From Azospirillum ramasamyi (GTDB lineage Bacteria > Pseudomonadota > Alphaproteobacteria > Azospirillales > Azospirillaceae): DNA of 64,000 bases. The notes under the pieces are model-generated. The model made no database searches and was not told the DNA's origin. It worked only from the letters and a program-made list of their open reading frames with translations. Shown here piece by piece: positions 62,801-64,000 of the stretch. The DNA lies in contig NZ_CP029830.1 in assembly GCF_003233655.1 (NCBI RefSeq), forward strand, positions 43,501-107,500, given 5' to 3'. The position numbers and the translations under genes were made by a program. The first letter of the stretch is position 1. Each line of letters opens with the position of its first letter.

Positions 62801-63594
62801 TGCCAAGCCAGTGCCGCCTGGGCAAGGGCCAGCGACCGCTCGCCGGCCCGGACCGCCTCCGCCGCTTCGTCGGCCTCGTTCTGCAAGGCCGCGCGGTCGT
62901 CGTCGTTCAACACCCCGATGCCGCCGCCTTGCGCCATCAGCCTGTCGAGCGCCTGCTTCTCCGCATTCGCCCGTTCATGCGCCGCAACGGACAGCCGGGA
63001 GTAAATCTCCGTCCCCGTCAGCAGTTCCAGCAGGGCGGAACGCTCACGGGGCGGCGCCTTCAGAAAGGTGGCGAAATCGCCCTGGGCCAGCAGGACAGCC
63101 CGGCGGAACTGCTCGAAGGTCAGGCCGAGCCGCCGTTCGATCTCCTCCAGCACGCTCTTCTTGCCGTCGCCGAAGCGCCGCTCGCCGTCCAGGCTGCTCA
63201 GCGACATGCTCTGCTGCTGCAAGGCGCCCTGCGCCTTCTGCCGCGCCCGCCGCAGCTCCCAGCGCGCGCGATAGGCCTCGCCGTCGATCCCGACGAAATC
63301 CACCTCCGCCCAGCCGGATCCGGCACCCCGACGCAGGACGGTGCGCACGTCGGTGGTGCGGATGCTGTTGGGATCGCCCTCGGGGCCCAGCATCTCGCCG
63401 CGCCCTTCCGGCAGCCGTGGCATGCTGTCGAACAGGGCGAGGCACAAGGCATCCAGGATCGTGCTCTTGCCGGCGCCGGTCGGCCCGGTGATGGCGAACA
63501 GCCCGGCCCGCCGCAGCGGCTCCCGGTCGAAATCGATGGCGAAGGGGCCGTCCAGGCTGGTCAGGTTGGCGCCGCGCACCGCGAGAATCCGCAT
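59818..63594 (-). CDS. sbcC: DNA double-strand break repair ATPase SbcC (Rad50-like)
   Basis: 1,258 residues. N-terminal Walker A ITGPTGAGKSTILDALCLAL near 35, then two very long coiled-coil arms rich in Ala, Glu and Arg that meet at the zinc hook EGEACPVCGSADHPW near 613, and a C-terminal part with the ABC signature SLSGGELFLVSLALALGLS near 1145 and Walker B GTLFIDEGFGTLDPDSLD near 1180. With SbcD it opens hairpins and processes breaks. Start ATG 63594, overlapping the sbcD stop; GTG 63597 is an alternative. Confidence 0.96.
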   Translation of the reverse strand: MRILAVRGANLTSLDGPFAIDFDREPLRRAGLFAITGPTGAGKSTILDALCLALFDSMPRLPEGRGEMLGPEGDPNSIRTTDVRTVLRRGAGSGWAEVDFVGIDGEAYRARWELRRARQKAQGALQQQSMSLSSLDGERRFGDGKKSVLEEIERRLGLTFEQFRRAVLLAQGDFATFLKAPPRERSALLELLTGTEIYSRLSVAAHERANAEKQALDRLMAQGGGIGVLNDDDRAALQNEADEAAEAVRAGERSLALAQAALAWHERDTQLAAAEGKAVEAAEAAERAWGEAEGRREAAALLRGLQPLRPLLADADRASGEAAEATAAVARAMEACEAARLALEEAAARHGESRRRFEAACAEQAKAEPDLERAADLDGRITALTSEQGTAEATAKAAEQRSGAARRAVRNIDTTLSAARNDAARLEVWLRDQADLAVVANQWERWDRLLGRAIADGRAWETAAGERRRLERELASTETAAEGVESRLAEARERCRTAEQALETLRSEAAPSLDEARRARAEAGRRRDGLLALLTTGEARQRLATERETAERERLLRLGEAERDGTAARQLADSRAGQRAAVEEAERTLQRLLLAQREDVESLRGRLVEGEACPVCGSADHPWAGAGVTPLGRLTQDQERHLAGLREMLAETVARHAALEAAERAARKEADGLTARLAALAREAEGLQLRWGEQAAAVGWDVEGGTLADIRRAVEAVDRRLAAIASDEEQALDHRRRLDAGQQEHRRLETAAAGLAAECEAIRQRLADGRQALALAVAALERTEADRQSVLAELAEGLAAEAEWRSRLEREPEEYRAGLAARVAEYREKTDALARATREVERASGERAVQTVELDAALRTEEEARRRAEDLAARLAEARAARGALLGGRAVAVVRKLLAGERQEAEALMEKATFARQDAVARLSAAEQDRVTRGEAARLCADKARVAGERLDRAVAERRIGLEEVRRLLASAESELEAEELALAVLERARGDAALVVAERRRQRAEHHGTGHHGMARPALSVDEAAAAAESARAVLERDRDRLGSARGRLEADDANRQRLAGLRVAIEEQQARCALWGKMTQLIGSANGQKMRNFAQSLSLDLLLTHANRHLEDLARRYRLERVAGADLEIQVVDREMGDERRGVHSLSGGELFLVSLALALGLSAMAAGTSGGIGTLFIDEGFGTLDPDSLDVALSCLEALQAGGRQVGVISHVPAMVERIGTQIRVVPLGGGRSRVTVRSVAGAALGLAMEEVEGV

Positions 63595-64000
63595 CACATC
63601 GTCTCCTGGACGCCGGTCAGCAACTCATGGAAGGCCGCCAGCAGGTCGGGATCGGGATCGCCTTCATGGCTGCGGCGGTAGAGCCGCCGGAACACCTCTT
63701 CGGGGTCCAGCGAAGCCAGATCGACCGGCGGCGCGCTGTCCCCCAGCGTCTGCCCGCTGCCGGTCAGCCGCACCGCCAGCTTCAGCAGCCGCACCGGCCG
63801 GCCGGCCAGCACCGCCTCGACCTCGTCGCGCAGGGCGGGGCGCGGTTCCGGCAGGGTGACGGTCACCTCCAGGAAGGGCCAGGCGTCGCGGGGCAGGGCG
63901 CGGTCCAGTTCCAGCCGCTTCAGCCGCTCCAGCGCCGCTTCGGGGGTCGCCTCGACGACACGATGGATCGTCACATGGCGCGGCACGCGCAAGGCTTCAT
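63594..64000 (-). CDS. sbcD: Exonuclease SbcD, C-terminal part (5' end outside window)
   Basis: Only the last ~135 residues are visible; the frame is open to the window edge. The portion (VTIHRVVEATPEAALERLKR, later VRLLKLAVRLTG and a final LLAAFHELLTGVQETM) fits the C-terminal cap region of SbcD, not its phosphoesterase core. The call depends mainly on coupling to sbcC (overlapping stop and start). Confidence 0.85.
   Translation of the reverse strand, partial: EALRVPRHVTIHRVVEATPEAALERLKRLELDRALPRDAWPFLEVTVTLPEPRPALRDEVEAVLAGRPVRLLKLAVRLTGSGQTLGDSAPPVDLASLDPEEVFRRLYRRSHEGDPDPDLLAAFHELLTGVQETM

Overview
The window is high-GC chromosomal DNA of an alphaproteobacterium, most likely a Rhodospirillales member such as Azospirillum. 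This rests on the gene order dgt - argS - SPOR protein - nagZ - M50 peptidase - scpA - scpB - tatABC - alaS, on the character of the proteins, and on the many insertion sequences. The species call is an inference from gene content, not a measured identity.

Layout. 1-11,340 is ordinary chromosome: the end of an RND pump gene, a response regulator, folate genes (folB, folK), a lipoprotein, a CoxG-like protein, a small cytochrome c, pepN, two unrecognised proteins and two lipoproteins. 11,374-42,396 looks like an integrated genomic island. A 14-bp copy of the 3' end of tRNA-Ser(UGA) lies at 11,374-11,387, and the intact tRNA gene stands at 42,397-42,486. Inside are at least eight insertion sequences or remnants (IS5, IS3, IS66, IS630 and IS21 families), an FkbM-type methyltransferase, a phage antirepressor scrap and a large tellurium-resistance-type (Ter) stress cluster. 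No integrase was found. 42,500-64,000 is again core chromosome: xth, erpA, dgt, argS through tatC, alaS, a cupin, a MoxR ATPase, a chemotaxis receptor, and sbcC with the end of sbcD.

The Ter cluster has three modules, nearly all on the minus strand. (1) terE-terZ-terA-terB-terC-terD (34,532 down to 29,775): the TerD-fold calcium-binding proteins and the TerC membrane protein. (2) Three von Willebrand A proteins (TerY type), a PP2C phosphatase, a Ser/Thr kinase, a membrane protein with an FHA-like tail and a DUF4236 protein (29,714 down to 22,587), which looks like a phospho-signalling arm. (3) A predicted metabolite-making arm (21,440 down to 16,188): a membrane protein, a PRTase-TRSP protein, a HAD phosphatase, a PRTase-PELOTA (StiP-like) protein, a citrate-lyase-like C-C lyase and an unknown protein, plus a divergent ATP-grasp gene at 34,996. 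Comparative genomics has proposed that such Ter-linked genes make a nucleoside-like metabolite; as far as I know the product is not established. Here the ATP-grasp gene is broken twice (a one-base homopolymer frameshift and an IS630 truncation) and an IS5 copy separates modules 2 and 3, so the pathway may be decaying.

A second notable element is a 163-bp repeat present twice (5,619-5,781 and, inverted, 41,756-41,918; 6 differences). It consists of five consecutive hairpins and has the layout of a REPIN-like or small non-autonomous mobile element.
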